Origin: Motilimonas cestriensis
GTDB lineage: Bacteria; Pseudomonadota; Gammaproteobacteria; Enterobacterales; CBDFNC01
DNA length: 64,000 nt
Reading direction: 5' to 3'
NCBI RefSeq assembly: GCF_021295315.1
Contig: NZ_JAIMJA010000003.1
Coordinates: 124,001 to 188,000 of the forward strand
Shown here: positions 26,219 to 36,269 of the stretch, one piece after another
Position numbering within the stretch: the first letter of the stretch is position 1
How the letters are laid out: the number at the start of each line of letters is the position of its first letter
The notes under the pieces: model-generated
What the model saw: the letters and a program-made list of their open reading frames with translations, nothing else
What the model was told of the DNA's origin: nothing
Database searches by the model: none
Position numbers and translations under genes: made by a program

Positions 26219-28397
26219 TGATACTAAAAAAATATTTATCCAAGAATCAGAAGAGCTACTAGAGCAAATGGAGAATGCCTTGCTCGAAATGGAGCAAGTT
26301 CCTGATGATGCAGAGCATTTAAATAGTGTGTTTAGAGCAATACACACAATAAAGGGAGCTGCGGGGATTTTTGGTTTTGATGCCATCGTTGCTTTTACTC
26401 ATCCTGTTGAGTCGGTAATGGACAATGTTCGTAATGGTATTCGCTTGGTTGACCCTGATTTGGTTGCTCTGTTACTAAAGTGTAAAGATCATACCGCCAA
26501 CTTAGTTGAATCGATTTCAGATGGCCAGGAGGATATTTCCGAAGCATTACTTGAGGCCGGTCAAACGTTACTAGATGAATTGAATCCTGAGCAAAAGTCC
26601 GGTGCGCTTGATGTCGTCAAAAATAAAAGAGAGAACATAGAGGTCAGTGATAGGAAGAACGCTTCGGACGATAATTGGGTTATTTCATTAGACTTCAAAT
26701 CCGATGCCTTAAGGAATGGGCTTGATCCTTTATCTTTCATTAACTATTTGAAGCGAATGGGTGAAATAGTAGAAATAATTACGTTTACTCATGACTTTCC
26801 TTGTTGGGAAGACATGGAGCCTGAATCATGCTACCTCTCTTTTAGAATTGCATTGTTAAGTTCAGCCAGTAAAGAAGAAATAAAGTCAGTCTTTGAATTC
26901 GCCATGGACGATTGCGAGCTACGTATTATACCTCCGCGCTCTGAGTTAGAAAAATATTTGGCATTATTGGAAGAGTTAACAGGTGAGGAGCTCAATAAGC
27001 TTGGCGAGTTATTGATTCAAGTCGGGGCATTAACAGAGCAAGAACTAAGTAATGCATTACAAGTTCAAAGCAGTGTATTGAGTGATGATGCTGCAACGCA
27101 AGAGGTTAAGCCCTTAGGTGAAATTTTAGTTGAGCAGCATGTGGTGAGTAAAGGCGTGGTCGATAAGGCGGTCGAAAAACAAGAGTCCATTCGAGAAAAA
27201 ATCGCTCAAGAAACACAATATATCCGAGTGGACGCTGATCGCCTTGGCCAGTTAATTAATTTGGTGGGTGAGTTAGTTATTTCTAATGCTGCCGTTAAAT
27301 TATTAGTCGAGAAGCATGACCTTGCTGACGTGCAAGAAGTGGTTAATGGCGTTGAAGGCTTAGTAGAAAATATACGTGATCACGCTTTACAGCTTCGCAT
27401 GGTGCAGATTGGCGACACTTTTTCCCGTTTTCGCAGGGTGGTTCGCGATGTCAGTAAAGATTTAAATAAAGATGTTGAACTAGTTATTACTGGCGGTGAA
27501 GCAGAGCTAGATAAAACCGTGGTTGAAAAAATAAATGACCCCCTTACTCACTTAGTTAGAAACTCACTCGATCACGGCTTTGAAACGCCTGAAGAAAGAG
27601 TGGCCCAAGGTAAGCCAAAAAAAGGGGTGTTGCGCCTAAACGCATTACATGATTCTGGCCATATCGTGATTCAAATAGCTGATGATGGTGCCGGTTTAGA
27701 CACCAAGAAAATACGGAAAAAAGCGGAAGAAAAAGGGCTGATTTATGCTGGGCAGGAATTGAGCCATCGCGAAATATTAAGGTTAATTTTTGAACCTGGC
27801 CTAACCACTAAAGATACCGCCAGTAATATTTCTGGACGCGGTGTCGGTATGGATGTGGTTAAGCGCAATATCGACGCTTTAAGGGGCTCGATTGAAGTGG
27901 ATAGCGAGCGAGGTAAGGGCACGTTAGTGACGATTCATCTTCCGTTAACGCTCGCCATCATCGAGGGCTTTATGGTTGGTGTAGAGAAAGAGCGCTTTGT
28001 TATTCCATTAAGCATGGTTGAAGAGTGCGTTGAAATGGACACCAATGAATGGCACCTCGATAAAAACAGTCACTATGTGAATTTGCGTGGTCAGGTCATG
28101 CCCTACATTAAGTTGAGCGAATTTTTCGGTGTTAACTATCAACATGGTCGTCGCGGCCGAGAAAGCCTTGTGGTAGTCAGAGTCGGAAGAGCGAAAGCCG
28201 GCATTGTTGTCGACCGATTATTTGGTGAGTTACAAACTGTCATAAAACCGCTTGGTAAAGTATTCCAAGGGCTAAAAGGCGTCAGTGGTGCCACCGTGTT
28301 AGGCAGTGGTGACATCGCATTAATATTAGATGTGCAAGGTTTAATTGGCTTAGCCAGTGCTAAAGCGTCTGATGTTAAAACACTTGAATCGGTTTAG
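26211..28397 (+). CDS. cheA: Chemotaxis histidine kinase CheA with MshEN-like insert
   Basis: A 728-residue kinase. Hpt domain at 1-105 with phospho-His45 in HTIKGAAG; an alpha/beta region about 155-240; two 24-residue units at 263-286 (KLGELLIQVGALTEQELSNA...) and 301-324 (PLGEILVEQHVVSKGVVDKA...); dimerisation helix from about 338; ATPase with the N box LVRNSLDHGFE at 448-458 and G boxes later; and a C-terminal CheW-like domain. The two units fit the MshEN pattern LG-x2-L-I/V-x2-G-x6-L-x3-L-x2-Q known to bind c-di-GMP. The start at 26211 is chosen to give the Hpt start MLDDTKKIFIQESEELL. Confidence 0.93.
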   Translation: MLDDTKKIFIQESEELLEQMENALLEMEQVPDDAEHLNSVFRAIHTIKGAAGIFGFDAIVAFTHPVESVMDNVRNGIRLVDPDLVALLLKCKDHTANLVESISDGQEDISEALLEAGQTLLDELNPEQKSGALDVVKNKRENIEVSDRKNASDDNWVISLDFKSDALRNGLDPLSFINYLKRMGEIVEIITFTHDFPCWEDMEPESCYLSFRIALLSSASKEEIKSVFEFAMDDCELRIIPPRSELEKYLALLEELTGEELNKLGELLIQVGALTEQELSNALQVQSSVLSDDAATQEVKPLGEILVEQHVVSKGVVDKAVEKQESIREKIAQETQYIRVDADRLGQLINLVGELVISNAAVKLLVEKHDLADVQEVVNGVEGLVENIRDHALQLRMVQIGDTFSRFRRVVRDVSKDLNKDVELVITGGEAELDKTVVEKINDPLTHLVRNSLDHGFETPEERVAQGKPKKGVLRLNALHDSGHIVIQIADDGAGLDTKKIRKKAEEKGLIYAGQELSHREILRLIFEPGLTTKDTASNISGRGVGMDVVKRNIDALRGSIEVDSERGKGTLVTIHLPLTLAIIEGFMVGVEKERFVIPLSMVEECVEMDTNEWHLDKNSHYVNLRGQVMPYIKLSEFFGVNYQHGRRGRESLVVVRVGRAKAGIVVDRLFGELQTVIKPLGKVFQGLKGVSGATVLGSGDIALILDVQGLIGLASAKASDVKTLESV

Positions 28398-28407
28398 GGG
28401 GTAACTC

Positions 28408-28944
28408 ATGGCAGAACTCATTACAGGTTATGGCATTGAGCATGAAGAATTTCATCAACAGTATATTGAAACACTTACTCAGTATTTAACCTTCTCTGTG
28501 TCTAATGAAACCCTAGCGGTAAATATTTTAGCGGTAAATGAAATTATTGAAGTAAGCGAAATGACGTTCATCCCTAAAATGCCAGACTTTATTCGTGGCG
28601 TCATTAATTTAAGAGGGGCTGCGGTACCCGTGGTCGACTTGTCAGTAAAAACAGCTAAAGGAGTGATGAGCAAGTTAAGCGATAAGAGTTGTATCGTGTT
28701 AGTTGATGTTAATACTCCATTTGGCGGCAATCAACCTATTGGCCTTTTAGTCGATGCAGTAAAAGAAATTGTTGAATTTGATCAAGATAGTATTCAGTCG
28801 GCACCGAATATGGGGGGCGGAAAAGATGCAGATTATATTCAAGCGATGGGCAAGTTAAATGAAGTGTTTATCATTATTTTGGATGTCGAAAATATACTGT
28901 CCTCTGCCCAAATTGAAACGTTAACGGAAATAAGTAAAAACTGA
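28408..28944 (+). CDS. cheW: CheW coupling protein (first copy)
   Basis: A 178-residue SH3-like adaptor linking receptors to CheA. Recognisable core: [20 protein letters not shown], then [20 protein letters not shown] and [15 protein letters not shown] 35-residue N-terminal extension precedes the core. It sits between cheA and the receptor gene; a second cheW follows the receptor. Confidence 0.93.
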   Translation: MAELITGYGIEHEEFHQQYIETLTQYLTFSVSNETLAVNILAVNEIIEVSEMTFIPKMPDFIRGVINLRGAAVPVVDLSVKTAKGVMSKLSDKSCIVLVDVNTPFGGNQPIGLLVDAVKEIVEFDQDSIQSAPNMGGGKDADYIQAMGKLNEVFIIILDVENILSSAQIETLTEISKN

Positions 28945-28991
28945 ATCTAAGTGGTTATCTAGTGCGAACAGCTCTTAATAAGGAGAGGAAT

Positions 28992-30959
28992 ATGTTCAAA
29001 AACTTAAAGCTAAGTTATCAAATAAGTCTAGGCTATGCGTTGGTGATGTTATTGCTAGTTGGGGTTTCATTCTCAGCATTTATTGGCTTAGAAAAGTCGA
29101 TGAATGGGTTTAATGAATATCGTGAATTGGCCATTGATTCTAATCTTGCTAGTCGAGTTGAAGCTAATATGTTGTTGGTTCGTTTGTTTGCTAAAGATTA
29201 CACCATTCAGCACAGTGACGAAACAATCGCTTCTTTTAAAGAGCGTTATGCAAAACTGTCGGAATATACGGAAGAGGCTCAAGCTGAAATAAAAAAACCT
29301 GAACGTGCAGAAAAGGTAGAACTTATTGCTAATGAAATAGGTAATTACAATAAAGCTTTTGATAAAGCGGTTGGGCTGATGTCTGAGCTAAAAGATATAG
29401 AGAAGTCGAGACTCGTGCCGTCGGGTGATGCAATGCAAAAATTGATGGGTAACATCATGGGCTCAGCTCATCGAGATCAAGATCCAAATACGGCTTTTTA
29501 TGCCGGAGATGTGCAAGAAGCGGTGTTGTTAGGTCGTTTATATGCGGTTAAATATTTAGCTTCTGCTAGCCAAGAAGACATGGATAGAGCCCTAGAAGAG
29601 TTAAATCAGAATGTAGTCGTTAGGGTTAAAACACTAGACGAAAATATACAAACTCCTGAGCGGAGAAGGCTACTTGAGGAGTTTATACAGCAACACGAGA
29701 TATATGTTAAAGCGCTAAATAAAATCAATGAAATAATGATTGCGCGCAACAGCGTTATCAAAAATGAACTTGACGCGATCGGTCCCAAAGTAGCGAGGGC
29801 ATCAGAAGAGGTGAAGCTATCGGTTCAAGCAGATCAAGAAGTGTTAGGGCCTCAAGTTAAAGCTGAAAACCAGAATACCATTTCGCTGATTATGTGGGTG
29901 TCGATTTTAGCGACACTATTCAGCATGCTGTTATCTTGGTTTTTGGTTCGATTGATCAAAAAACCGTTAGGCGGAGAGCCAAGAGATATGGAAGCCATTG
30001 CGCGTGAAATCGCGGATGGCAATCTAGATATTAAATTTAATAACCAAGCTAATGCCACTGGCGTATATAAAGCCATGATGGATATGGTTGACCATATTAG
30101 CGGCGTTATTCAACAAGTGAGAGGGAATGCTGATAATTTAGTAAGCGCTTCTCAAGAAGTGAGTGCCACTGCGCAAACAATTAGTCAAGCGGCCACAGAG
30201 CAAGCCGCCAGTGTTGAAGAAACAACCGCCTCGGTTGAAGAGCTCAATGCGTCGGTGCAGCAAAACACAGACAATGCCCGCGTCACTGATAGTATGGCAA
30301 CCAAGGCCGCCGAAGAGGCGACCAAAGGTGGTGAAGCGGTTAACCGTACTGTGCATGCCATGAAAGAAATCGCCAATAAAATTGGTTTGATAGAAGATAT
30401 TGCCTACAAAACTAATTTACTTTCCTTGAACGCTGCGATAGAAGCGGCAAGAGCGGGTGAGCATGGCAAAGGTTTTACTGTGGTGGCAGCAGAAGTACGC
30501 AAGCTTGCTGAAAACAGTCGATTGACAGCTCAGGAAATCAATGCATTAGCAACAAACAGTGTCTCTATTGCAGAAGACGCGGGTCGCTTGTTAGAAGAAA
30601 TTGTGCCCAGTATTAGTAAAACGGCTGATTTAGTACAAGAGATTTCAGCAGCCTCAGAAGAGCAATCTTCAGGCGTGGGTCAAATCAATAGTGCAATGTC
30701 TCAGTTAGATAAAGCAACCCAGCAAAATGCAGCTTCCTCTGAAGAGCTGGCAGCCACGGCAGAAGAGTTAAGTGCGCAGGCGAATGGATTACAGCAAGCT
30801 GTCGCGTTCTTTAAGTTGTCATCGGCGCAGATGGCTGGTAAAGGTCAAGATAACAGGTCTGCTCCCGCAGCAACTAAGTCAGCGCCGACTAAGCCTCGAA
30901 ATTCAACGGGCGGTAGTTTGGAGTTGGCGTTTAACGAAAAGAACTTTGAGCGCTTTTAA
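28992..30959 (+). CDS. Methyl-accepting chemotaxis protein
   Basis: A 655-residue transmembrane receptor. TM1 about 11-31, a large periplasmic helical domain about 32-296 (helical bimodular-like by size), TM2 about 297-320, a HAMP region, then the long coiled signalling domain with the hairpin tip [20 protein letters not shown]. The start at 28992 is chosen for its AGGAGAGG site; an upstream start lacks one. The C-terminus (NEKNFERF) lacks the NWETF-type CheR-docking pentapeptide. Being inside the operon, it is probably the dedicated input for this CheA. The ligand is not known. Confidence 0.92.
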   Translation: MFKNLKLSYQISLGYALVMLLLVGVSFSAFIGLEKSMNGFNEYRELAIDSNLASRVEANMLLVRLFAKDYTIQHSDETIASFKERYAKLSEYTEEAQAEIKKPERAEKVELIANEIGNYNKAFDKAVGLMSELKDIEKSRLVPSGDAMQKLMGNIMGSAHRDQDPNTAFYAGDVQEAVLLGRLYAVKYLASASQEDMDRALEELNQNVVVRVKTLDENIQTPERRRLLEEFIQQHEIYVKALNKINEIMIARNSVIKNELDAIGPKVARASEEVKLSVQADQEVLGPQVKAENQNTISLIMWVSILATLFSMLLSWFLVRLIKKPLGGEPRDMEAIAREIADGNLDIKFNNQANATGVYKAMMDMVDHISGVIQQVRGNADNLVSASQEVSATAQTISQAATEQAASVEETTASVEELNASVQQNTDNARVTDSMATKAAEEATKGGEAVNRTVHAMKEIANKIGLIEDIAYKTNLLSLNAAIEAARAGEHGKGFTVVAAEVRKLAENSRLTAQEINALATNSVSIAEDAGRLLEEIVPSISKTADLVQEISAASEEQSSGVGQINSAMSQLDKATQQNAASSEELAATAEELSAQANGLQQAVAFFKLSSAQMAGKGQDNRSAPAATKSAPTKPRNSTGGSLELAFNEKNFERF

Positions 30960-30971
30960 GAGGCAATCAAA

Positions 30972-31523
30972 ATGAATGATTTAGCAATAGCTGAAAATAA
31001 TAATGACCCCTATGGCTTAGGCGGAGTGGTGATGGATGATGCTTATCAATTCTTAACCTTCTCCGTGCTGGGAAAGCTAATGGCCATTGGTATTTTAGAT
31101 GTGAAAGAGATCATTGAGGTGAGCTCAATGACTCGGGTACCCATGACACAAAATAGTATTCGAGGGGTGATTAATTTACGCGGTAATGTTGTTCCTGTGG
31201 TCGATCTAGGGGCAAGACTAGGCTCTCATGTTATTAAACTAACCAAAAAGAGTTGTATTGTTTTGGTTAGTTTGGCTTTTCACGGTGAGACGCAAACCAT
31301 GGGAATTCTTGTTGAGCAGGTTAATGAAATACTGAGTATTCCCGAACAAAACAGGCAGAAGCCACCAGACTTTGGTACGGATATTGATAGTAAATTTATT
31401 AGCCAAATCGGTCGCTATGAAGATGACTTTATCATTTTACTTAACAAGGAAAAGGTTTTGTGTGTTGAGGAGTTATCTGACCAGATAGTCGCGGCTCAGT
31501 CTTCTCTTTGTGTATACAAATGA
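30972..31523 (+). CDS. cheW: CheW coupling protein (second copy)
   Basis: A 183-residue CheW paralogue with YQFLTFSVLGKLMAIGILDV, EVSSMTRVPMTQNSIRGVIN and RGNVVPVVDLGARL. Two CheW proteins in one operon are typical of alternative chemosensory systems; they may set different receptor affinities. Confidence 0.92.
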   Translation: MNDLAIAENNNDPYGLGGVVMDDAYQFLTFSVLGKLMAIGILDVKEIIEVSSMTRVPMTQNSIRGVINLRGNVVPVVDLGARLGSHVIKLTKKSCIVLVSLAFHGETQTMGILVEQVNEILSIPEQNRQKPPDFGTDIDSKFISQIGRYEDDFIILLNKEKVLCVEELSDQIVAAQSSLCVYK

Positions 31524-31547
31524 CTTCCTTAGGAAAATATAAAAACC

Positions 31548-32390
31548 GTGAATCAAGCATGTGAAATAGCGGGTCGCAACCCTTTCCAAGTTCGGCCTAT
31601 TACCGACAAGGAATTTTATCAATTTAAAACATTGATATATGAAGTTGCTGGAATTTCAATGGCGCCCGGTAAAAAGAACTTGGTGATGTCGCGCTTAACC
31701 AAGCGTTTGGTCCATTATGGATTAAAGCGCTTTGATGAGTATTACGCCCTTATTCATAGCAAGCAATCGCCGGACGAATTTCAAATAATGGTGGATTTGT
31801 TAACCACCAATGAAACGTATTTTTTTCGCGAGCCACAACATTTCGATTATTTAATTGAACATCTTATCCAGTCTTGGAAAGGTGATGAATTGAGAATTTG
31901 GAGTGCAGCTTGTTCATCAGGAGAAGAGGTTTATACCTTGGCGATGGTGCTGGCGAAATATTTAACAGGTAAACCTTGGTATGTATTAGGCTCAGATATT
32001 AGTACCAAAATGCTCGCTAGCTGCAAGCGTGGCGTATACCCAATCAGCCGCATGGGCAGCATGAATCAAGAATTTCTGCATAAGTATTGCTTGCGCGGGG
32101 TGCGCGAGCAAGAGGGGACTTTTTTAGTGGACAGCAAGCTAAGGAATTGCTGTCAATTTGAGCAAATTAATCTAACTAAAACCTTACCTAATATTGGTTT
32201 GTTTGATGTGATATTTATACGTAACGTAATGATTTATTTTGATCAACCCGTTAAAAGAGTCGTGGTTGATAAATTAATTCAAAAGCTTAAACCAGGCGGC
32301 TATTTAATCACTAGCCATTCAGAAACCTTGCACGGTATTACCGATAAATTAACCATGATAAAACCTTCTATTCACCAAAAGAAAGGGTGA
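31548..32390 (+). CDS. cheR: Chemotaxis protein methyltransferase CheR
   Basis: A 280-residue enzyme that methylates receptor glutamates using S-adenosylmethionine. N-terminal helical domain (ITDKEFYQFKTLIYEVAGI), then TTNETYFFREPQHFD, the SAM-binding WSAACSSGEEVYTLAM and the later IFIRNVMIYFD. The start is a GTG with only a distant AGGA site, but the next in-frame ATG would truncate the N-terminal domain. Confidence 0.93.
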   Translation: MNQACEIAGRNPFQVRPITDKEFYQFKTLIYEVAGISMAPGKKNLVMSRLTKRLVHYGLKRFDEYYALIHSKQSPDEFQIMVDLLTTNETYFFREPQHFDYLIEHLIQSWKGDELRIWSAACSSGEEVYTLAMVLAKYLTGKPWYVLGSDISTKMLASCKRGVYPISRMGSMNQEFLHKYCLRGVREQEGTFLVDSKLRNCCQFEQINLTKTLPNIGLFDVIFIRNVMIYFDQPVKRVVVDKLIQKLKPGGYLITSHSETLHGITDKLTMIKPSIHQKKG

Positions 32391-32391
32391 T

Positions 32392-32994
32392 ATGAAGCGA
32401 TATAAAATTCAAGGCGGTGAGCGTATTGTTATTGATCCTGGTGAATTTTATGTCAGCACTAATGATGATGTCATCTCGACACTCCTTGGCTCTTGTGTCG
32501 CGGCTTGTTTGTGGGATCCGATTAACCGCGTTTTTGGCATGAACCATTTTTTGTTAGCAAGTCGCCAAGGCAACCTCCATCAGCCGATTATTGAATCGCA
32601 AGCGGGGCGTTATGGTGTGCATGCGATGGAGCTACTAATTAATGGCATGTTACATAAAGGTGCGCAGCGCAGCTTATTGCAAGCAAAAGTCTTTGGTGGT
32701 GGCAATGTGATTAATAATGGCTGTTCAGATCGCAATTTTTTTGCTGTAGGAAGTGCAAACTGCCGGTTTATTGTCGATTTTTTGGCAAATGAAAGGATAC
32801 CACTACAGGCTCATCATTTAGGTGGTGAGCATGGTCGAATGATCCACTTCGTCGGAGATGACTACTCCGTGTTCATGAAACGTATCGCAACAAGTGTCGA
32901 ACAGAGCGTTGCCGAAGAAGAGCGACGTTACTTTAATCGAGAGTTGTCTTATCTCGAACAAGATCGCGTTACTCAGCATGTGAAATTTTGGTAA
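32392..32994 (+). CDS. cheD: Chemoreceptor glutamine deamidase CheD
   Basis: A 200-residue enzyme that converts receptor glutamines to glutamates. The catalytic Cys lies in [14 protein letters not shown] and the catalytic His in [10 protein letters not shown]; the VFGGGNVI motif follows. It begins one base after the cheR stop. Confidence 0.93.
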   Translation: MKRYKIQGGERIVIDPGEFYVSTNDDVISTLLGSCVAACLWDPINRVFGMNHFLLASRQGNLHQPIIESQAGRYGVHAMELLINGMLHKGAQRSLLQAKVFGGGNVINNGCSDRNFFAVGSANCRFIVDFLANERIPLQAHHLGGEHGRMIHFVGDDYSVFMKRIATSVEQSVAEEERRYFNRELSYLEQDRVTQHVKFW

Positions 32995-33008
32995 ATAATG
33001 GAGTTCAA

Positions 33009-34076
33009 TTGGCAATTAACGTATTAATAGTCGACGATTCTGCCGTCGTGCGCCAAGTGCTCACGCAACAATTGGATGGCGCCGCTGGTATTAGAATCAT
33101 TGGCGCTGCTTCTGACCCTATTTTCGCCATGAAGAAAATGGAAAGCCAATGGCCTGATGTGATTGTACTGGATATTGAAATGCCGCGAATGGATGGTATT
33201 ACTTTCCTGAAAAAAATCATGGCGGAAAGACCGACCCCGGTAGTGATTTGTTCAACCTTAGCGGGTAAAGGTGCTGATGCGACAATGCAAGCCCTTGCCG
33301 CCGGTGCAGTTGATGTGATTACTAAACCAAAGGCAGGGCTAAAAGGCTTTTTACAAGAGCAAAGAGCCATGATGATTGATGCTATCAAGGCGGCTGCGAT
33401 GGCTAAGGTTGGCAGCAGAGCGCGGGTAAATGCTGTGCTTCCCGTGACCGCGAAGTTAAGTGCTGACGCGGTTATTGCTCCCTGCTCCAATAAACCCATG
33501 TCTGAAACAACTGATAAAGTGATTGCTATTGGTACTTCGACTGGCGGCACTCAAGCGTTAGAGGCGGTGTTAGTGAATTTACCGCGCACTGCGCCGGGTA
33601 TTGTTGTGGTGCAACACATGCCTGAGAACTTCACCGCGGCTTTTGCTGGTCGCTTAAATTCTTTGTGTCAGATGCATGTGAAAGAAGCAGAGCACAATGA
33701 TCGCGTCTTCCCGGGTCAGGTATTGATCGCTAATGGTGGCAAGCATATGTTGCTAATTCGCAGTGGCGCACAATATCGAGTGGAGTTGAAAGATGGCCCA
33801 TTAGTCAGTCGACACCGCCCTTCAGTAGATGTGTTGTTTCGCTCTGTCGCAAAGGCGGCTGGCGCGAATGCGGTTGGTATTATTATGACAGGCATGGGTG
33901 ATGATGGCGCTAGGGGACTAAAAGAAATGCACGACGCGGGCGCCTATACCGCCGCGCAAGATGAAAAAACATGTGTGGTTTATGGCATGCCAAAAGAAGC
34001 GGTGAAACTTGGCGGTGTCGATATACAGTTACCCTTGCAGCGGATCCCTGAGCTAATAATGAAAGCGATAAAGTAA
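33009..34076 (+). CDS. cheB: Chemotaxis response regulator methylesterase CheB
   Basis: A 355-residue two-domain enzyme: receiver about 1-120 ([24 protein letters not shown]) and methylesterase from about 170 with the catalytic Ser in [11 protein letters not shown], His in QHMPENF and the late Asp in MTGMGDDG. The start is placed at TTG 33009 because GGAG precedes it by six bases; a TTG seven codons earlier would overlap cheD and lacks a site. It removes methyl groups added by CheR and closes the operon. Confidence 0.92.
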   Translation: MAINVLIVDDSAVVRQVLTQQLDGAAGIRIIGAASDPIFAMKKMESQWPDVIVLDIEMPRMDGITFLKKIMAERPTPVVICSTLAGKGADATMQALAAGAVDVITKPKAGLKGFLQEQRAMMIDAIKAAAMAKVGSRARVNAVLPVTAKLSADAVIAPCSNKPMSETTDKVIAIGTSTGGTQALEAVLVNLPRTAPGIVVVQHMPENFTAAFAGRLNSLCQMHVKEAEHNDRVFPGQVLIANGGKHMLLIRSGAQYRVELKDGPLVSRHRPSVDVLFRSVAKAAGANAVGIIMTGMGDDGARGLKEMHDAGAYTAAQDEKTCVVYGMPKEAVKLGGVDIQLPLQRIPELIMKAIK

Positions 34077-34156
34077 CAAACGACGCCCTCCTACTTGGTA
34101 GTGCTTGCATCTTGGTGCGACTGCATTATGATCGCAATATAGGCTCAGGAGGCATG

Positions 34157-34627
34157 ATGAAATTAAGTAAAAAAGCGTGGAATAACGTATTAATCTTTGC
34201 TGTGCTTGGCATGATTTTTATTTTTAATTTCAGCCATAAGCGCATGCTCAATGAAGAAATTTCCAGCCCTAAACAAACTACTCTATTGCCCAGTCACAGT
34301 ATGATTTTAACGATGCAAGGGCCAGATTATACCATCGAGCGTATTGGTCGCAGTTGGCGTAGTCGTCCCGATATTGGCCTTGCCCCTGAACAGCTCAATA
34401 AAATGATGAATGCGTGGTTATCTGAGCCACTTGCAACGCTAGAATTACCTACTGGTCAGTTACCTGTGAGCCAATTTAGTCAGGTTTATCAATTTTGGTT
34501 AGCAGGTGTCGATGAACCCGTGAGTTTGACTCTCTATCAATTAGAAAGTGGTCTAGTGATCAGTAATTGGCAGTCACAGCTATTACAGCTGGATGAGCTT
34601 AATATTCATAAGCTGTTGCCGAAGTAA
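34157..34627 (+). CDS. Membrane-anchored protein of unknown function
   Basis: About 156 residues starting MKLSKKAWNNVLIFAVLGMI: one N-terminal membrane helix, then a soluble, probably periplasmic domain (MILTMQGPDYTIERIGRSWR). An AGGAGG site sits right before two adjacent ATG codons; the second has the better spacing. No family recognised with certainty. It lies between cheB and mutM and may belong to the mutM neighbourhood. Confidence 0.72.
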   Translation: MKLSKKAWNNVLIFAVLGMIFIFNFSHKRMLNEEISSPKQTTLLPSHSMILTMQGPDYTIERIGRSWRSRPDIGLAPEQLNKMMNAWLSEPLATLELPTGQLPVSQFSQVYQFWLAGVDEPVSLTLYQLESGLVISNWQSQLLQLDELNIHKLLPK

Positions 34628-34713
34628 GCGTTAATTTAGCGTAAACCAGTATTTATTCGTTTACGTATCATGTCCTTTAGATTTAGCCCGTTTCATGACC
34701 CGAAGAGCCTATC

Positions 34714-35526
34714 ATGCCTGAGTTACCCGAAGTTGAAGTTAGCCGCCAAGGCATCGCCCCGTTTTTAACGGGTATGACCATTAATCAGATTGTTGTTCGT
34801 GAGCCGCGAATGCGCTGGCCGGTGCCTGAATCGATACAAGAAGCCTGTGGTCAAGTGATTGAGCGGGTAGAGCGCCGCGCTAAATATATTTTGCTGCGCA
34901 CGCAAGTGGGCAGCATTATTCTACATTTGGGGATGTCGGGTAACCTTCGCGTATTACCCTTAGGTTGTGAGGTGCAAAAACATGACCATATTGATATTGA
35001 ATTAAGTAATGGCCAGTTATTGCGCTTACATGATCCGCGCCGCTTTGGTGCGTGTTTGTGGGTGAAAGGGGAGCCCGAATTGCATCCACTACTGGCTAAG
35101 CTCGGCCCTGAGCCGTTAACCGCTGATTTTACCGAGCAAACCTTGTTTGAGCGTTCGCGAGGCCGTAAAACCGCGGTGAAGCAATTTATTATGGATAATG
35201 CCAATGTGGTGGGGGTGGGTAATATTTATGCCAACGAAAGTTTGTTTCGCAGTGGCATACACCCTAAACGTGCCGCGGGGAATATTTCCCAAGCACGTTA
35301 TCAAGTACTGACGGATCACATTAAAACCGTGCTCGCAGAGGCCATTACTCAAGGTGGCACCACGTTAAAAGATTTCACCAAGGCCGATGGCAAACCGGGT
35401 TACTTTGTTCAGCAACTGGCCGTATATGGTCGCGGTGGTTTACCTTGTACAAAGTGTGGTAAAGCCTTACAAGAGATCCGTTTAGGCCAGCGCAGTACCG
35501 TTTTCTGCGCGCAGTGTCAGCGTTAG
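34714..35526 (+). CDS. mutM: Formamidopyrimidine-DNA glycosylase
   Basis: Bifunctional DNA glycosylase/AP lyase (270 residues) that removes 8-oxoguanine. The catalytic N-terminal [12 protein letters not shown], the H2TH segment near [19 protein letters not shown] and the C-terminal zinc finger with CTKCGKAL and FCAQCQR are intact. A decayed duplicate of the last 85-90 bases follows the stop (35554-35640). Confidence 0.96.
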   Translation: MPELPEVEVSRQGIAPFLTGMTINQIVVREPRMRWPVPESIQEACGQVIERVERRAKYILLRTQVGSIILHLGMSGNLRVLPLGCEVQKHDHIDIELSNGQLLRLHDPRRFGACLWVKGEPELHPLLAKLGPEPLTADFTEQTLFERSRGRKTAVKQFIMDNANVVGVGNIYANESLFRSGIHPKRAAGNISQARYQVLTDHIKTVLAEAITQGGTTLKDFTKADGKPGYFVQQLAVYGRGGLPCTKCGKALQEIRLGQRSTVFCAQCQR

Positions 35527-35553
35527 TTAAAGGCGCTTTAATCTAGTACTGGC

Positions 35554-35640
35554 TGTTTACCCATTGTGGTGAAACCTTCTCAAGCAAGCCGATTAGGTCA
35601 ACAACGTTGCACAATGTCTTGCGCGCAGTGTCAGCGTTAA
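35554..35640 (+). repeat. Decayed duplicate of the mutM 3' end
   Basis: A second copy of the zinc-finger tail of mutM. The last 20 bases before the stop (tgcgcgcagtgtcagcgtta) are identical to the true end, and further upstream the similarity fades. One frame still reads RLGQQRCTMSCAQCQR and a stop, matching [15 protein letters not shown] of MutM; another reads the upstream CG part, so a frame change has occurred. It has no start and is not a gene. Confidence 0.7.
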
Positions 35641-35647
35641 ACGCGTG

Positions 35648-36133
35648 TTAATCTAACGCTAACTTATCGATCAATGCTTGTTTTACTTGAGCAGGTACCA
35701 GATCTTGCACATCGCCGCCATGCTTGGCGATTTCTTTGACTAGGGTGGAAGAAACCGCACTGTTTTCCGGGCTAGGCGTGAAGATCACGGTTTCCAATTC
35801 AGGGTTGAGTTTACGGTTCATGTTGGCCAGTTGTAACTCATAGTCAAAGTCGTTGCTGCCACGCACGCCTCGGATCAACACTTGAGCGTCATGCTGCTTG
35901 GCAAAATCGGCCAGCAAGCCCTTAAAACCGATGATTTGCACCTTAGGTAAGTGGGCTGTCGCTTGTTGTAATAAAGCCACTCGCTCGGGCAATTCGAACA
36001 TCGGCTGCTTGCTCGGGCTGGCTGCTATGCTGATGATCACAGTTCCAAACATTTTACAGGCACGCTCAATCAGTTCTATGTGACCATTGGTGACGGGATC
36101 AAAAGTGCCGGGGTAAAGTACGCGTACGGTCAT
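35648..36133 (-). CDS. coaD: Phosphopantetheine adenylyltransferase
   Basis: Penultimate enzyme of coenzyme A synthesis (161 residues, close to E. coli CoaD). The nucleotidyltransferase signature [10 protein letters not shown] lies at 9-18, with [19 protein letters not shown] and the [15 protein letters not shown] stretch further on. Convergent with mutM; close linkage of mutM, coaD and waaA is the usual pattern. Confidence 0.95.
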   Translation of the reverse strand: MTVRVLYPGTFDPVTNGHIELIERACKMFGTVIISIAASPSKQPMFELPERVALLQQATAHLPKVQIIGFKGLLADFAKQHDAQVLIRGVRGSNDFDYELQLANMNRKLNPELETVIFTPSPENSAVSSTLVKEIAKHGGDVQDLVPAQVKQALIDKLALD

Positions 36134-36182
36134 GTGGAGATATTCCTGTTGTCATCTAAAACGGCTATCAATCGCGTTAGTA

Positions 36183-36233
36183 TATACCCAAGCAACTCGC
36201 GCTGAACAGGCGCCTTAAAGTTGTTTGGGGTTA
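36183..36233. repeat. Short hairpin related to the TATACCC elements
   Basis: tacccaagcaact and agttgtttggggtta pair imperfectly. The left end tatacccaa resembles the terminal repeat of the MITE-like elements at 42075 and 60659. It lies in the 136-base gap between coaD and a lipoprotein gene. Confidence 0.4.
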
Positions 36234-36269
36234 CTGCGTGACTGATTAAGATAAATAAGGAAGGTTGAA

